Assembly: GCF_000021805.1 (NCBI RefSeq)
Contig: NC_011726.1
Coordinates: forward strand, 3,876,097-3,940,096
DNA: 64,000 nucleotides
Reading direction: 5' to 3'
Origin: Rippkaea orientalis PCC 8801
Lineage (GTDB): Bacteria; Cyanobacteriota; Cyanobacteriia; Cyanobacteriales; Microcystaceae
Below are positions 1-9,312 of the stretch, one piece after another. A program made the position numbers and the translations under genes. The stretch's first letter is position 1. Each line of letters starts with the position of its first letter. Below the pieces are notes generated by a model. It had not been told where the DNA came from and ran no database searches. It saw only the letters and a program-made list of their open reading frames with translations.

Positions 1-2179
1 TTTGCCAATTTTGCTGTAATTCTTGCTTAAGATAGGTTTCCCATTGGCTTTGATATTCAGGACTAATTGAAACAATAATTTGTCCAGCAACTTCTCCAAA
101 TAAAACTTCATCTAACCGCTTGTTATTAATTAAATCAAGCTGGATTTTTGCTCCTAATTTTCCACTAATACAAGATTCAGCAAGGGCAATGATTAACCCA
201 CCTTCTGCGCAATCATGAGCCGATTTTATCCAACCTTGACGAATACCTTCACGGCAAAGTTTTTGGACTAAACGTTCCTGATTAAAGTCAACTTTAGGGG
301 GGTGTCCGGCTACAATTCCATGGACAGTTGCTAAATATTCTGATCCTCCCAACGTAGGCTGATTGTTGATGCCTAAAACATAAATCAAGTCGCCGACTTT
401 TTGCCAGCCTTGACCACAAATTTTAGTAATATCTGGAATTAATCCCACCATACCAATAACGGGAGTAGGATAGATAGGTTGAGGATTTCCGTTACTATCG
501 ACGGTTTCATTATAAAGAGAAACATTGCCTCCGGTAACGGGAGTTTTTAATTCTCGACACGCTTCAGAAATGCCTTGACAAGCTAAGGCTAATTGCCAGT
601 ATCCCGTGGAGTTTTCAGGACTACCAAAATTAAGATTATCCGTCACTGCTAAGGGTTCAGCCCCCACACAACTCAGATTTCTTGCTGCTTCTGCGACGGC
701 TGCTTTTGCCCCTTCATAGGGATCAAGATAAACATAGCGAGAATTACAGTCTGTTGTGGCAGCTACGCCAATTTTACAAGTTTCTGGTTTAGCATCAATA
801 GGACGCACTCGAATAACTGCTGCATCTGCCCCTCCAGGCAAGATTACGGTATTATTTTGCACTTGATGATCATACTGACGATAGACCCATTTTTTAGAAG
901 CAATGGAGGGACTATCTAATAACTGTAAAAGAATCTCATTCCAGCTTTTTAATTGACCATTAATTTGAATCCCGTCGGCTGTACAATTAGGCAAACTTTC
1001 TGGTGTCCATTGCCAAGCTTTTTGGGCATAGTCGGGGGGATTTTCTGGCAATTCTCGATGATAAATGGGGGTATTATCGGCTAGGGCATTAGCGGGAATT
1101 TCCGCAGCGATTTCTCCATGAAATAAAATTCTGACGATGGGTTCTTGAATTACTGTTCCGGCAACGACTGCCTGGAGTCCCCAACGGTGAAAGATGTCAA
1201 TTAATTCCTGTTCCCGACCTTTTTGGGCAACAAATAACATTCTTTCTTGGGACTCTGATAACAGGTATTCGTAGGGAACCATTCCTGTTTCACGGACGGG
1301 AATTTTATCTAAGTCCAATTCAATACCGACTCCCCCATTGGCAGCCATTTCGGAGGTGGAACAGGTAATACCGGCCGCGCCCATATCTTGCGCAGCGACG
1401 ACTGCCCCGGTTTTAAAGGCTTCTAAACAGGCTTCAATGAGGGATTTTTCCAAAAAGGGATCACCGACTTGTACGGCCGGGCGATCGTCCATGGACTTAT
1501 CGGTGAGTTCCGCGCTGGCAAAACTTGCCCCTCCCATGCCATCGCGTCCAGTGGTTGATCCAACGTATAAAACGGGGTTTCCGATGCCTGATGCCCCAGA
1601 TTTGACGATTTCGGGGGTTTCCATCAGTCCTAAAGCCATCGCGTTGACTAGGGGGTTGCCGCTATAGGCAGGATCAAAATAGACTTCGCCTCCGACGGTG
1701 GGTACGCCGACACAGTTACCATAGTGGGAGATCCCTTCAACGACACCCGCAAAGAGTCGACGGGTTTTGGCATCTTCTAAATTCCCGAAGCGCAGGGAAT
1801 TTAAAATGGCGATGGGACGGGCTCCCATGGTAAAGATGTCTCTGAGGATACCGCCAACCCCTGTGGCCGCGCCTTGGAAGGGTTCGACGGCGGAGGGATG
1901 GTTATGGGATTCAATTTTGAAGGCTAGTTGGAGTCCGTCGCCTAAGTCTACTACGCCGGCATTTTCTCCGGGACCAACGAGAATGCGATCGCCTGTGGTG
2001 GGAAATTGTTTGAGGAGGGGTCGGGAATTTTTGTAACAGCAGTGTTCTGACCACATGACCCCAAACATCCCTAATTCTGCCTTGTTGGGGTGACGGCCGA
2101 GGCGTTGGACAATTTCTTCATATTCTTGGGGTTTGATGCCTTCTGAGGCGATTTCTTCGGGGCTAAAGGGGCTTGTCAT
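1..2179 (-). CDS. purL: phosphoribosylformylglycinamidine synthase subunit PurL (3' end off window)
   Basis: PurL converts FGAR, ATP and glutamine-derived ammonia to FGAM in cytosolic purine synthesis, working with PurQ and PurS. The frame opens at ATG 2179 ([15 protein letters not shown]) and stays open to base 2, giving about 726 of the roughly 750-780 residues expected for the small PurL type. Visible family hallmarks are the [11 protein letters not shown] segment near residue 45, the ATP/FGAR-binding stretch [12 protein letters not shown] near residue 85, the glycine-rich [12 protein letters not shown] segment and the second-half copy around AHDCAEGGL. No glutaminase domain is present, as expected for the small subunit form. 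Composition and HIP1 sites match core genes. The C-terminus lies beyond base 1, so integrity of the last ~40 residues cannot be judged. Confidence 0.97.
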   Translation of the reverse strand, partial: MTSPFSPEEIASEGIKPQEYEEIVQRLGRHPNKAELGMFGVMWSEHCCYKNSRPLLKQFPTTGDRILVGPGENAGVVDLGDGLQLAFKIESHNHPSAVEPFQGAATGVGGILRDIFTMGARPIAILNSLRFGNLEDAKTRRLFAGVVEGISHYGNCVGVPTVGGEVYFDPAYSGNPLVNAMALGLMETPEIVKSGASGIGNPVLYVGSTTGRDGMGGASFASAELTDKSMDDRPAVQVGDPFLEKSLIEACLEAFKTGAVVAAQDMGAAGITCSTSEMAANGGVGIELDLDKIPVRETGMVPYEYLLSESQERMLFVAQKGREQELIDIFHRWGLQAVVAGTVIQEPIVRILFHGEIAAEIPANALADNTPIYHRELPENPPDYAQKAWQWTPESLPNCTADGIQINGQLKSWNEILLQLLDSPSIASKKWVYRQYDHQVQNNTVILPGGADAAVIRVRPIDAKPETCKIGVAATTDCNSRYVYLDPYEGAKAAVAEAARNLSCVGAEPLAVTDNLNFGSPENSTGYWQLALACQGISEACRELKTPVTGGNVSLYNETVDSNGNPQPIYPTPVIGMVGLIPDITKICGQGWQKVGDLIYVLGINNQPTLGGSEYLATVHGIVAGHPPKVDFNQERLVQKLCREGIRQGWIKSAHDCAEGGLIIALAESCISGKLGAKIQLDLINNKRLDEVLFGEVAGQIIVSISPEYQSQWETYLKQELQQNWQ

Positions 2180-2386
2180 AGGGGGGTGCAGGTAATTAGG
2201 GTCAGATGATGGGCGATCGCCGTCTAACCTTGGACAGCAGGATCAATCGCTCCTTAATAGTTTAAACTGATTCGTTAGCTTATTACCTAATGTTCTTTAA
2301 ATTTTATCTAGGCTTAATGGTTAGTTTGTAGGGGTAAAATCTGTAATAAGCTTTAAGGTAATATTATTATCGATCGCAGCCTGAGA

Positions 2387-2497
2387 TTAACGATTCTTTA
2401 CGGTAATTAAAGGACAATCCAAGTGATGAGCTAATGCAATATACAGGGAATCATAGATAGCTAGTTGACAGTTTATCCCAATTTCTAGAGCATGAGG
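2387..2497 (-). pseudogene. vapC-type PIN toxin, C-terminal remnant
   Basis: Reading the minus strand in one frame from 2497 to the stop at 2389-2387 gives 36 residues that include the segment AIYDSLYIALAHHLDCPLIT. That is the usual C-terminal end of a VapC-like PIN-domain ribonuclease (acidic residue in YDxxYxALA, then a PLIT(x)D-like strand). The N-terminal ~100 residues with the first catalytic acids are missing, and the next gene on the plus strand starts only a few bases away. I see no VapB antitoxin. This is a fossil of a type II toxin-antitoxin locus, probably cut when the neighbouring endonuclease gene arrived (inference). Confidence 0.6.
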
Positions 2498-2503
2498 TAA
2501 CAA

Positions 2504-3379
2504 ATGAGAAAAAAAGGATCACAATTTTTGAGATTTATAATTCCACTTATTGAAGTTTTAAAAGCTAATGGCGGTTCTGCAACTTCAAATGAAGCAACTG
2601 ATTTAGTGATTGAGAAAACCAATATTTCAGAAGATGAACAACAGGAAGTATTAAAAAACGGTACTTCAAGAATTAGAAATCAAGTCGCTTGGGCAAGAAG
2701 TTATCTTGTAAAAACTGATTACTTAAATTCATCTACAAGAGGTGTTTGGAGTTTAACAGAAAAAGGATTAAATACAGATATTGAGAAAATTATTCCTCTT
2801 TCGATTTATAAGGAGGTTCAAGGCAAGTACATTAAAAAAACATCATCTACTAATCTAGAAGAAATAAATAACAATAAGTTGGAATTAATAGAAGAAGCAG
2901 AACAGCAAGATCAAAATTATAGAGTTGAGCTACTAAACTTATTAAAAAATCTATCACCTAGTGGATTTGAAAGATTAACACAAAGGCTATTGAGAGAAGC
3001 AGGTTTTCAAAATGTTGTTGTTACAGGAAAAACTGGCGATGGTGGAATAGATGGTCACGGAATTTTACAAATTAATCCATTGGTTAGTTTTAAGGTGATG
3101 TTTCAGTGTAAAAGATTTCAGAACTCAGTATCACCATCACAAATCAGAGATTTTCGTGGAGCAATAATTGGAAGAGCAGAAAAAGGAATTTTTATTACTA
3201 CAGGTACATATACAATAAATGCTAAGGAAGAAGCAAGAAGAGATGGTGTTGTTCCAATTGAACTTGTTGACGGGGAACAATTAGTTAAAATGTTTGAACA
3301 GCTAGAATTGGGATTACAAGTCACGAAAACATTTGAAATAAATCATGAGTTTTTTCGTCAATATAAATCAGTAGAATGA
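2504..3379 (+). CDS. Mrr-like restriction endonuclease with N-terminal winged helix
   Basis: The 291-residue protein has the two-part layout of Mrr-type (type IV, methylation-dependent) restriction enzymes. Residues ~8-100 resemble the Mrr N-terminal winged-helix DNA-binding region, ending in GVWSLTEKG. Residues ~140-270 carry the PD-(D/E)xK nuclease core: FERL (Glu156), TGDGGIDG (Asp183) and QCKR (Gln201, Lys203). All predicted catalytic residues are present, so the enzyme could be active. A GAGG ribosome-binding site at 2494-2497 precedes ATG 2504. No methyltransferase gene accompanies it, which fits a solitary enzyme that cuts modified foreign DNA. The gene is AT-rich and lacks HIP1 octamers, unlike purL next door, which suggests transfer. 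Target specificity cannot be read from the sequence. Confidence 0.85.
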   Translation: MRKKGSQFLRFIIPLIEVLKANGGSATSNEATDLVIEKTNISEDEQQEVLKNGTSRIRNQVAWARSYLVKTDYLNSSTRGVWSLTEKGLNTDIEKIIPLSIYKEVQGKYIKKTSSTNLEEINNNKLELIEEAEQQDQNYRVELLNLLKNLSPSGFERLTQRLLREAGFQNVVVTGKTGDGGIDGHGILQINPLVSFKVMFQCKRFQNSVSPSQIRDFRGAIIGRAEKGIFITTGTYTINAKEEARRDGVVPIELVDGEQLVKMFEQLELGLQVTKTFEINHEFFRQYKSVE

Positions 3380-3426
3380 TAGTATTTTATGGTATTTATA
3401 GAACAATAAACATATTTTGAGGTACT

Positions 3427-3846
3427 ATGGATATGACTAATGTTTATGAAACCGATTTTATTAAATGGACACAAGAACAAGCACAAGCGTTAAAGGAACA
3501 TAATATTGCAGCGTTGGACTGGGAAAATTTAAAAGAGGAGATAGAAGACTTGGGAAATGAGAAACTCAATGCGGTTAATAGTTTGCTAAAACGACTCATC
3601 GAACATCGACTTAAATTAGATTATTCTCAAGAAATTTATCCCCGCAATCATTGGATCAAAGAAGTGGATAATTTTCAAGATGAGATTGAAGATAGATTAA
3701 CCCAGACATTATTAAATAAATTGGATATTAATAAACAGTATGAGCGCGCTAGACGAGTTGTTCTAAGGGAATATAACCTCGATATTCCTCAACAGTGTAC
3801 CTATACGTTTGAGGAATTAATGGTTAGATATCCTTTGGAAGATTAA
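3427..3846 (+). CDS. DUF29 family protein
   Basis: This is a 139-residue member of the DUF29 family, common in cyanobacteria and of unknown function. Family signs are the N-terminal YETDFIKWTQEQAQALK, the DWENLKEEIEDLG segment, a helical middle (LLKRLIEHRLKLDY) and the NHWIKEVDNFQDEI motif. It is cytosolic and mostly helical, with no signal or membrane segment. Two in-frame ATGs occur at 3427 and 3433; GAGG at 3419-3422 is better spaced for 3433. Two paralogues lie elsewhere in the window (35840-36307 and 37462-37857, both minus strand). It sits 47 bases after the Mrr-like gene on the same strand, so they may be co-transcribed, but nothing shows a functional link. Confidence 0.85.
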   Translation: MDMTNVYETDFIKWTQEQAQALKEHNIAALDWENLKEEIEDLGNEKLNAVNSLLKRLIEHRLKLDYSQEIYPRNHWIKEVDNFQDEIEDRLTQTLLNKLDINKQYERARRVVLREYNLDIPQQCTYTFEELMVRYPLED

Positions 3847-3854
3847 TGATAGGG

Positions 3855-4088
3855 TTATGGAGTTTTCTGAAAAGTTAATTGATCTGCTAATGGTTGTTCC
3901 GGGGTTTCTCCTAACTCTTCACAAAATTCTAAATAATCATCGATGGAATTGTAAAATTCTTGACGTGCTTCTTCAACAGTCTGTCCTTGAAACGTAATAA
4001 CATCTTTAATATCAAGTACACGACCAAATAAAATACCAGTATCAAGATCGATCTCAATATTACCAGTATAGCCTTTATACGTTAACAT
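3855..4088 (-). CDS. HicB-family antitoxin (solitary)
   Basis: The 77-residue product starting MLTYKGYTG has the partial RNase H-like HicB fold: a strand pair (YTGNIEIDLDTGILFGRVLDI), then FQGQTVEEARQEFYNSIDDYLEFCEELG, the usual helix of HicB antitoxins, which neutralise HicA mRNA interferases. A longer frame reaches back to 4127, but the start at 4088 matches the family and has a GAGG-containing leader upstream. No HicA toxin is recognisable on either side. It may be an orphan antitoxin, or act as a stand-alone regulator. It is convergent with the DUF29 gene, whose stop is only 8 bases away. Confidence 0.75.
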   Translation of the reverse strand: MLTYKGYTGNIEIDLDTGILFGRVLDIKDVITFQGQTVEEARQEFYNSIDDYLEFCEELGETPEQPLADQLTFQKTP

Positions 4089-4252
4089 AGTTAGAACTTT
4101 TCCTCTTTGTTGAAACGATACATACAATGAAACTCAAAAATCAAATCGGTAGCATTACAGTTTGATAATTAGTTTAGAAAATGACAGAACATTGGGAGAT
4201 TACTTGATCTAAAGAATTAATACGATTGCCCAAATTTTAAACATAATCAAAT

Positions 4253-6559
4253 TTACGAACTTGATTTACCTCGTTTTAAACTTCGCATTAATGCTTGAAA
4301 TTGTTGTTTTAAATAGTCCAAATTTTGGGGATTTTCTCCATATCGCCAACTGACATACGCTTGGGAAATTTCCTCAATAATGTCTGCTTGTTCTGAGGAT
4401 TGATGTTGACGCGAAACTTGAACATATTCTAGTGGAGTTTGTGCGGGATGTTTGGGATAACCTTTCTCTTTTAATACTCCTAACATCTGCTCATATAATC
4501 GTGCCATTGGGGGTAATTTAGCCAAGCGACGACGATAACCTAATGTTGCTAATTGTCCCCAACCTAACCACCCTAAAAACCCTACAATAATCGTTAATAC
4601 TAAGCCGACAAAAACGCCTATTAAACTCCCTGAAATAAAGTGCCATAGCCATAACAAAAAGCTAAAGAAACCACCTAGAACTTTAGTCCACAGAATAGCT
4701 AGGAAATTAGCAATAGGAGAAGGCAACCAACCCGCTATCCAATTCCAAAATTGTTTCAGGACACTAAAGGTTTGATCTTCTTCAAAGGAAGGGGGAATTA
4801 AATCATGACCTGGAATGGGATCAAAACTATACCAACCCACATGGGGAAAATAGACCTCAGTTAAGGCATAAGCATCGGTATTCTTAACAATATAAAACCC
4901 CGTAAACGGATTAAATTGACCCTGACCAAATCCTACGGTTAACCGCGCTGGAATGCCAATTGACCGTAACATAATGGTTAGGGTTGTTGAAAAATGATCG
5001 GGATAACCTCCTTCATGTTTAAAGAGAAAAGAAGTCACTAAATCTTCAGCGTCATCAAAGAAGGGTAAATCTGGTTGAAGGCGATATTTTTGTTTCAATT
5101 CTTGGGCTAAAAATAGGGCTTTTTCGTAAACAGACTCTAGCGGCTTTTCGGATTTTGCTAATAGTTCCAAGGTTTTTTGACGGACTTTTTCGGCAATTTG
5201 TGGGGGGATTTGGAGATAAAGTTTTTTGATTTGCTCGGAATAGTCTGTAACAACTTTGCGTAACTTAGTTCGATCGCGTTCGGGAACTTCTGAGATAACA
5301 GTATAGGTCAATCCTTCGAGTAATCCGATAGGCGATCGCAAATTTTTCTGGGGATCTTGACCAATTTCTTTAGCGGGAAAATAAAGATATTTAGGTGCAA
5401 ATAAGGAGGGAATAACATTGGGTAAATCGGCGACTGCGGTATAACTTTGAATCACCCGTTTGGTATTCATATAGGTTGACGGAGGAGATAAATAAAATCG
5501 AGGAGACCAAGGATCTCGTTCTAACATTTGTAACTTTTTATCTCCCGAAATTTCCCACCTTTGTCCGGTATATTTATCAAAGGATAAGGCTTGCCAAAAA
5601 CCCGGGGCTTGAGAACGAATCCGCAAGACAATTTTGGGTTCCATTTGACCCCGCAGATTTTGATTGATCTTGTCATTAAATCCATAATAATAAGTGGGAT
5701 CTACTTGCCCTTTTCCTTCTGTTGGACTTGTCCCTTTTCCTAACCCCTGACCTCCCTTTTCTTGACCATTTCTGGCATAACCAGGATTCAAAATATTGCG
5801 GTTTTGATTATCAAAGCGTTGACTGTCGGCATCTACTGGACTACTCATGGGAAAGGTTTGTAACTGATACCCTGGAAACCGGGGCATAATGGCAAAAATG
5901 GTTAGTCCTAACCCCACGGTAATCCCCAAAATCCAAACCAGACGACGTAATGAGAGGGGAGAACTCGATCGAGACGATAAGCTAAATTGCTTGAAAAACT
6001 GCTGATCAACGGCTTTTAAGCCTAAACGGGAACGATAATCAAGGACTAGGGTAGGAAGGGCGATCGCTAAGAAAAGGAACAGCCACAGGGCAAATACCAG
6101 GGTTTGAGAAACGGTTCCCGCGACTCCGAGTAGAATTAAACCAATGACCATCGAGTAGCCTAAGTCTTTGCGTCGAGGTAAATCAAAGCTATGAAGTACC
6201 TGTAATTGTATTAATAAGCCCGCTAATGCTAGGCGAGTATCATTAGAATTTTGCGCTAAATTAATCAAGAAAACAAATAAAACCACTAGCATTCCTAGGG
6301 CTAGGAAAAACTTGATGGTAATGTTGCGATAGTTGCGACGATACCAACTCCAAGTCGCCCCGACAATACTCAGAGGAATTGCCCACAAACTCATCTGGGT
6401 TTCGGCAGCAACATCGGTAGCAATAATTCCGACAATCACTAAGGCCTGGACTAAAATTCGCAACGCTAAGGACTCTTCTGTAGGCGGTAGGGGCGTTGAA
6501 CCGATTGTTTGGGTTAATTTCTCAAAAAAAGATAATTGCTTTGAGGGGCTATTTTCCAT
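4253..6559 (-). CDS. TgpA-type membrane protein with transglutaminase-like domain, catalytic residues substituted
   Basis: The 768-residue protein has the TgpA/DUF3488 layout. Residues ~30-230 hold several membrane helices, residues ~300-590 form a large extracytoplasmic part with a transglutaminase/protease-like core, residues ~630-680 form a final membrane hairpin, and a C-terminal cytoplasmic DUF4129-like tail of ~90 residues follows. In active members the core reads C(E/D)(Y/H)FA...LLRS.GIPAR and DAHAW. Here the aligned positions are Pro520 (in GGYPDHFS) instead of Cys and Tyr564 (in DAYAL) instead of His, while the following Asp580 (FDPIPG) remains. The protein is full length and intact, so this looks like a non-catalytic version, probably shared by cyanobacterial relatives (inference). 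Function unknown; a cell-envelope role is plausible. Confidence 0.85.
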   Translation of the reverse strand: MENSPSKQLSFFEKLTQTIGSTPLPPTEESLALRILVQALVIVGIIATDVAAETQMSLWAIPLSIVGATWSWYRRNYRNITIKFFLALGMLVVLFVFLINLAQNSNDTRLALAGLLIQLQVLHSFDLPRRKDLGYSMVIGLILLGVAGTVSQTLVFALWLFLFLAIALPTLVLDYRSRLGLKAVDQQFFKQFSLSSRSSSPLSLRRLVWILGITVGLGLTIFAIMPRFPGYQLQTFPMSSPVDADSQRFDNQNRNILNPGYARNGQEKGGQGLGKGTSPTEGKGQVDPTYYYGFNDKINQNLRGQMEPKIVLRIRSQAPGFWQALSFDKYTGQRWEISGDKKLQMLERDPWSPRFYLSPPSTYMNTKRVIQSYTAVADLPNVIPSLFAPKYLYFPAKEIGQDPQKNLRSPIGLLEGLTYTVISEVPERDRTKLRKVVTDYSEQIKKLYLQIPPQIAEKVRQKTLELLAKSEKPLESVYEKALFLAQELKQKYRLQPDLPFFDDAEDLVTSFLFKHEGGYPDHFSTTLTIMLRSIGIPARLTVGFGQGQFNPFTGFYIVKNTDAYALTEVYFPHVGWYSFDPIPGHDLIPPSFEEDQTFSVLKQFWNWIAGWLPSPIANFLAILWTKVLGGFFSFLLWLWHFISGSLIGVFVGLVLTIIVGFLGWLGWGQLATLGYRRRLAKLPPMARLYEQMLGVLKEKGYPKHPAQTPLEYVQVSRQHQSSEQADIIEEISQAYVSWRYGENPQNLDYLKQQFQALMRSLKRGKSSS

Positions 6560-6656
6560 GGGTTTTAGGGGAGGGAGAAGATTGATTGGTCGTCTTCTTT
6601 TTGACTTTTTATATTATCAAAATCAAGGGTAATCAAACGGGTTGTAAAGTTAAGTT

Positions 6657-7278
6657 TTATTGATTAATATCAATCAGTTGTCCAACGGTTAAATTTAAGT
6701 TAGGAAAGGTTCGAGATAGGATCGGATTTTGATCTGTAAACTGATTTTGTTGATATTCTCCTTCAACTAATTGATAAATTGATACCGTTGGTTGTTTGGG
6801 AGTACCAATAAAATTGCGTCCTCCTAAAGCAGCATAGTCAATAATCCAATATTCAGGGATACCCATTTCTTCATAATCAGCCTATTTTTTAAAACAATCA
6901 TCACGCCAATTACTGCTAACAACTTCAACAATCAGTTTAACAGAACTCAGCTTTTTCAATAATCAATTCACTTTTCCATCGTAGCTCATGGCTCATTACT
7001 TCTTGATTTAGAATAATAATATCGGGTTCATAGCCTGATTTTGGGTTACTGGTTTTCACAATACAGTCTTTAGGAATTGTCCAAATTCCCCGCTTTCCCA
7101 TTTGGATGATATTCAAGATTAATTCCTCAATTAAAAACCCTGTGATCCTTGAATGTTGTCCAGTGGGTTTAGGCATTTCGACAATAACTCCATCATGGAG
7201 TTCATAATGTTGGCCTGTATCGGGATACCACGCGATAAAATCGTTAAAGGTAATAAGTTGAGTTGAGGTTTGAACCAT
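6657..7278 (-). pseudogene. Uma2-family endonuclease, frameshifted and with a nonsense codon
   Basis: ATG 7278 opens a Uma2 (DUF820) frame: FNDFIAWYPDTGQHYELHDG, then GYEPDIIIL with the conserved PD. Around 6940-6949 a one-base shift (GAGTTCTGTT, where GAG-TCT-GTT is expected) sends the frame to a stop at 6937. In the shifted frame the protein continues KLIVEVVSSNWRDDCFKK, meets TAG at 6884-6882 and then resumes ADYEEMGIPEYWIIDY, the standard Uma2 C-terminal half, ending at 6657. Two independent lesions make this a dead gene. Uma2 proteins have a PD-(D/E)xK-like fold and are abundant in cyanobacteria; their role is poorly known. An apparently whole relative lies at 50417-50989. Confidence 0.9.
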
Positions 7279-7338
7279 TATTCACTTCTCTAACTGGTTA
7301 CTCTATTTTAGCTTGAGAATAAGAGGATAATGCTATCA

Positions 7339-8295
7339 ATGTCTCGTATAATTACCTATAGTCCGGCCTATACTCTTGTTCCTACCTATGAATGTTTTAA
7401 CCGTTGTACCTATTGTAATTTTCGAGTTGATCCGGGTCAAGATTCCTGGTTAACGATTCCTCAAGCTAAAACTATTTTACAACAACTTCAAAACCAAGGA
7501 ATCAGCGAAATTTTAATGCTGAGTGGTGAAGTTCATCCCCAGTCATCCAAAAGAAAAGCCTGGTTACAGCGTATTTATGATCTGTGTGAATTAGCGTTGT
7601 CTCTAGGGTTTTTACCCCATACTAACGCGGGTCCGTTGAGTTTTGCTGAAATGGAAACCCTAAAACAAGTTAATGTTTCTATGGGGTTAATGTTAGAACA
7701 ACTTACGCCTAAACTCTTAGAAACAGTTCATAAAAATGCCCCTAGTAAAGTTCCTGAATTACGTCTGCAACAGTTAGAATGGGCAGGACAATTAAAAATT
7801 CCTTTTACTACGGGTCTTTTGTTAGGGATTGAGGAAACTCTATTAGATTGTTGGGAAAGTTTGGAGGCAATTGCTACCCTTCATCAACAATATGGACATA
7901 TCCAAGAAGTCATTTTACAACCCCATAGTCCAGGTCAGCAACAAAGTTTTGTTGCCCCTCCTTTTAACCTCTCCCAACTGCCGGAAATTATTGCTAAAGC
8001 TAGGGACATTTTACCCGATACCATCACCTTACAAATTCCCCCTAATTTAATTCTAGATTCTCACTGTTTACTTGATTGTTTAGATGCAGGGGTTAGAGAT
8101 CTTGGAGGAATTAGTCCCAAAGATGAAGTTAACCCTAATTACGCCCATTTAACTCATCAAGCATTAGTTCAGATTTTGAACGCTAAACAATGGCAATTAG
8201 TCCCTCGTTTACCGATTTATCCTCAGTATGATTCTTGGTTATCACCCTCTTTAAAACAAGCCATTAAACCTTGGAGAAATAACCTTGTTTTCTAA
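7339..8295 (+). CDS. cofG: FO synthase subunit 1, radical SAM enzyme CofG
   Basis: CofG with CofH makes 7,8-didemethyl-8-hydroxy-5-deazariboflavin (FO). In cyanobacteria, which lack F420-dependent methanogenesis, FO serves mainly as antenna cofactor of DNA photolyases. The protein has the radical SAM cluster motif in ECFNRCTYCNF (CxxxCxxC), the following GISEILMLSGEVHP strand, and conserved NAGPLSFAEM and PHSPGQQ segments. Length (318 residues) is normal for a single-domain CofG. Two in-frame ATGs exist, 7330 and 7339; GAGG at 7323-7326 is only 3 bases from the first but 12 from the second, and homologues begin MSR, so 7339 is preferred. No cofH is in the window. It stands alone, divergent from the dead Uma2 gene. 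Confidence 0.92.
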   Translation: MSRIITYSPAYTLVPTYECFNRCTYCNFRVDPGQDSWLTIPQAKTILQQLQNQGISEILMLSGEVHPQSSKRKAWLQRIYDLCELALSLGFLPHTNAGPLSFAEMETLKQVNVSMGLMLEQLTPKLLETVHKNAPSKVPELRLQQLEWAGQLKIPFTTGLLLGIEETLLDCWESLEAIATLHQQYGHIQEVILQPHSPGQQQSFVAPPFNLSQLPEIIAKARDILPDTITLQIPPNLILDSHCLLDCLDAGVRDLGGISPKDEVNPNYAHLTHQALVQILNAKQWQLVPRLPIYPQYDSWLSPSLKQAIKPWRNNLVF

Positions 8296-8302
8296 AAGTT
8301 AT

Positions 8303-9283
8303 TCAAGCATATAAACTAGCCACATATTCTCCATAACCATTAAATGGTAACGTTTCCTTAATTTCCCAAGATAAACCCGGTCCTTGACTAATAAATTTTT
8401 CCGTTGCTTGAGACCAACGAGGATGGGGTTTATTGGGATTAACATTGGCTTCAAAATCGTATTCATTGGGGACTAAAGTATTCCAATAAGTAGCAGGTTT
8501 TTCGGCAATAAATTCGATTTTTACGATGGATTTTGCGCCTTTAAATCCATATTTCCAAGGAATTACCATTCTGATAGGAGCACCATGTTGTTTAGGGAGA
8601 TCATGTCCATACAATCCCACGGCAAAAAAGGCTAATTCGTTAGCCATTTCTTCAAGGCGTAACCCTTCTTCATAGGGCCAAGGTAAGGAACCAAAATGAA
8701 TGGCTGGACCTGGGGTAATATCAGCATCATAAAAAGAAGTAAAGCGAACAAATTTAGCGGCTGAAGTGGGTTCAACTGCTGCTATTAATGCCTTCATCGG
8801 AAAGCCAATCCAAGGCAATACCATTGACCAAGCTTCTACACACCGAAAGCGATAAATTCTCTCTTCTAAGGGGAATTTTTTCTTGATATCATCCAGATCA
8901 TAGGTGGTTGGATTTTTAACTAATCCAGTGACTTCAACTTTCCAGGGATCAGTGGGTAAATTTTGGGCTTTTAACCAAATATTTTTTGTTCCGCCAAATT
9001 CATAGAAATTATTATATTTTCCCGCTAACATTTCTTGAGTAACTGGGCGATCAACTTGACTAAAAGCGGGATTTTTTGTGAAGGTTAGTTTAGACAATTT
9101 TAAACTGTCTTCTAGTGCGGTTTCTGAAGAAGATTTTCCACAACCGTTTAGGGGCATTAAACTAGACCCAATTCCTACCCCAATTAAGGTTTTAAGGAAG
9201 CGACGACGCTTAAAATAAACGTCGGGAGGAGTCATGCTATTTTCAGAAATTTCCCAAGATTGGGGAATGCGAATTAAAGTCAT
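8303..9283 (-). CDS. msrP: protein-methionine-sulfoxide reductase catalytic subunit MsrP (YedY-like)
   Basis: This 326-residue molybdopterin enzyme belongs to the YedY/MsrP group of the sulfite oxidase superfamily, which repairs methionine sulfoxide in periplasmic proteins. The N-terminus carries a twin-arginine export signal (KRRRFLKTL near residues 25-33, then a hydrophobic stretch), so it should be exported folded. The Mo-ligating cysteine is Cys148 in YRFRCVEAWSMVLPW. Later signature segments include HGAPIRMVIPWKYGFKGAKSI. The membrane heme partner MsrQ is not adjacent. The gene follows the cation ATPase on the same strand after 29 bases, so one transcript is possible. The 22 residues before the arginine motif are a bit long; ATG at residue 17 is an alternative start. 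Confidence 0.93.
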   Translation of the reverse strand: MTLIRIPQSWEISENSMTPPDVYFKRRRFLKTLIGVGIGSSLMPLNGCGKSSSETALEDSLKLSKLTFTKNPAFSQVDRPVTQEMLAGKYNNFYEFGGTKNIWLKAQNLPTDPWKVEVTGLVKNPTTYDLDDIKKKFPLEERIYRFRCVEAWSMVLPWIGFPMKALIAAVEPTSAAKFVRFTSFYDADITPGPAIHFGSLPWPYEEGLRLEEMANELAFFAVGLYGHDLPKQHGAPIRMVIPWKYGFKGAKSIVKIEFIAEKPATYWNTLVPNEYDFEANVNPNKPHPRWSQATEKFISQGPGLSWEIKETLPFNGYGEYVASLYA

Positions 9284-9312
9284 GGTAATTTTGAAAAACG
9301 TTAGAGATTAAC

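Noticed and set aside
2504-4088. A multi-gene defence operon formed by Mrr-like nuclease, DUF29 and HicB
   Set aside because: DUF29 and HicB have no known defence link, HicB is on the other strand, and no shared regulation is visible. Mrr-like enzymes work alone.
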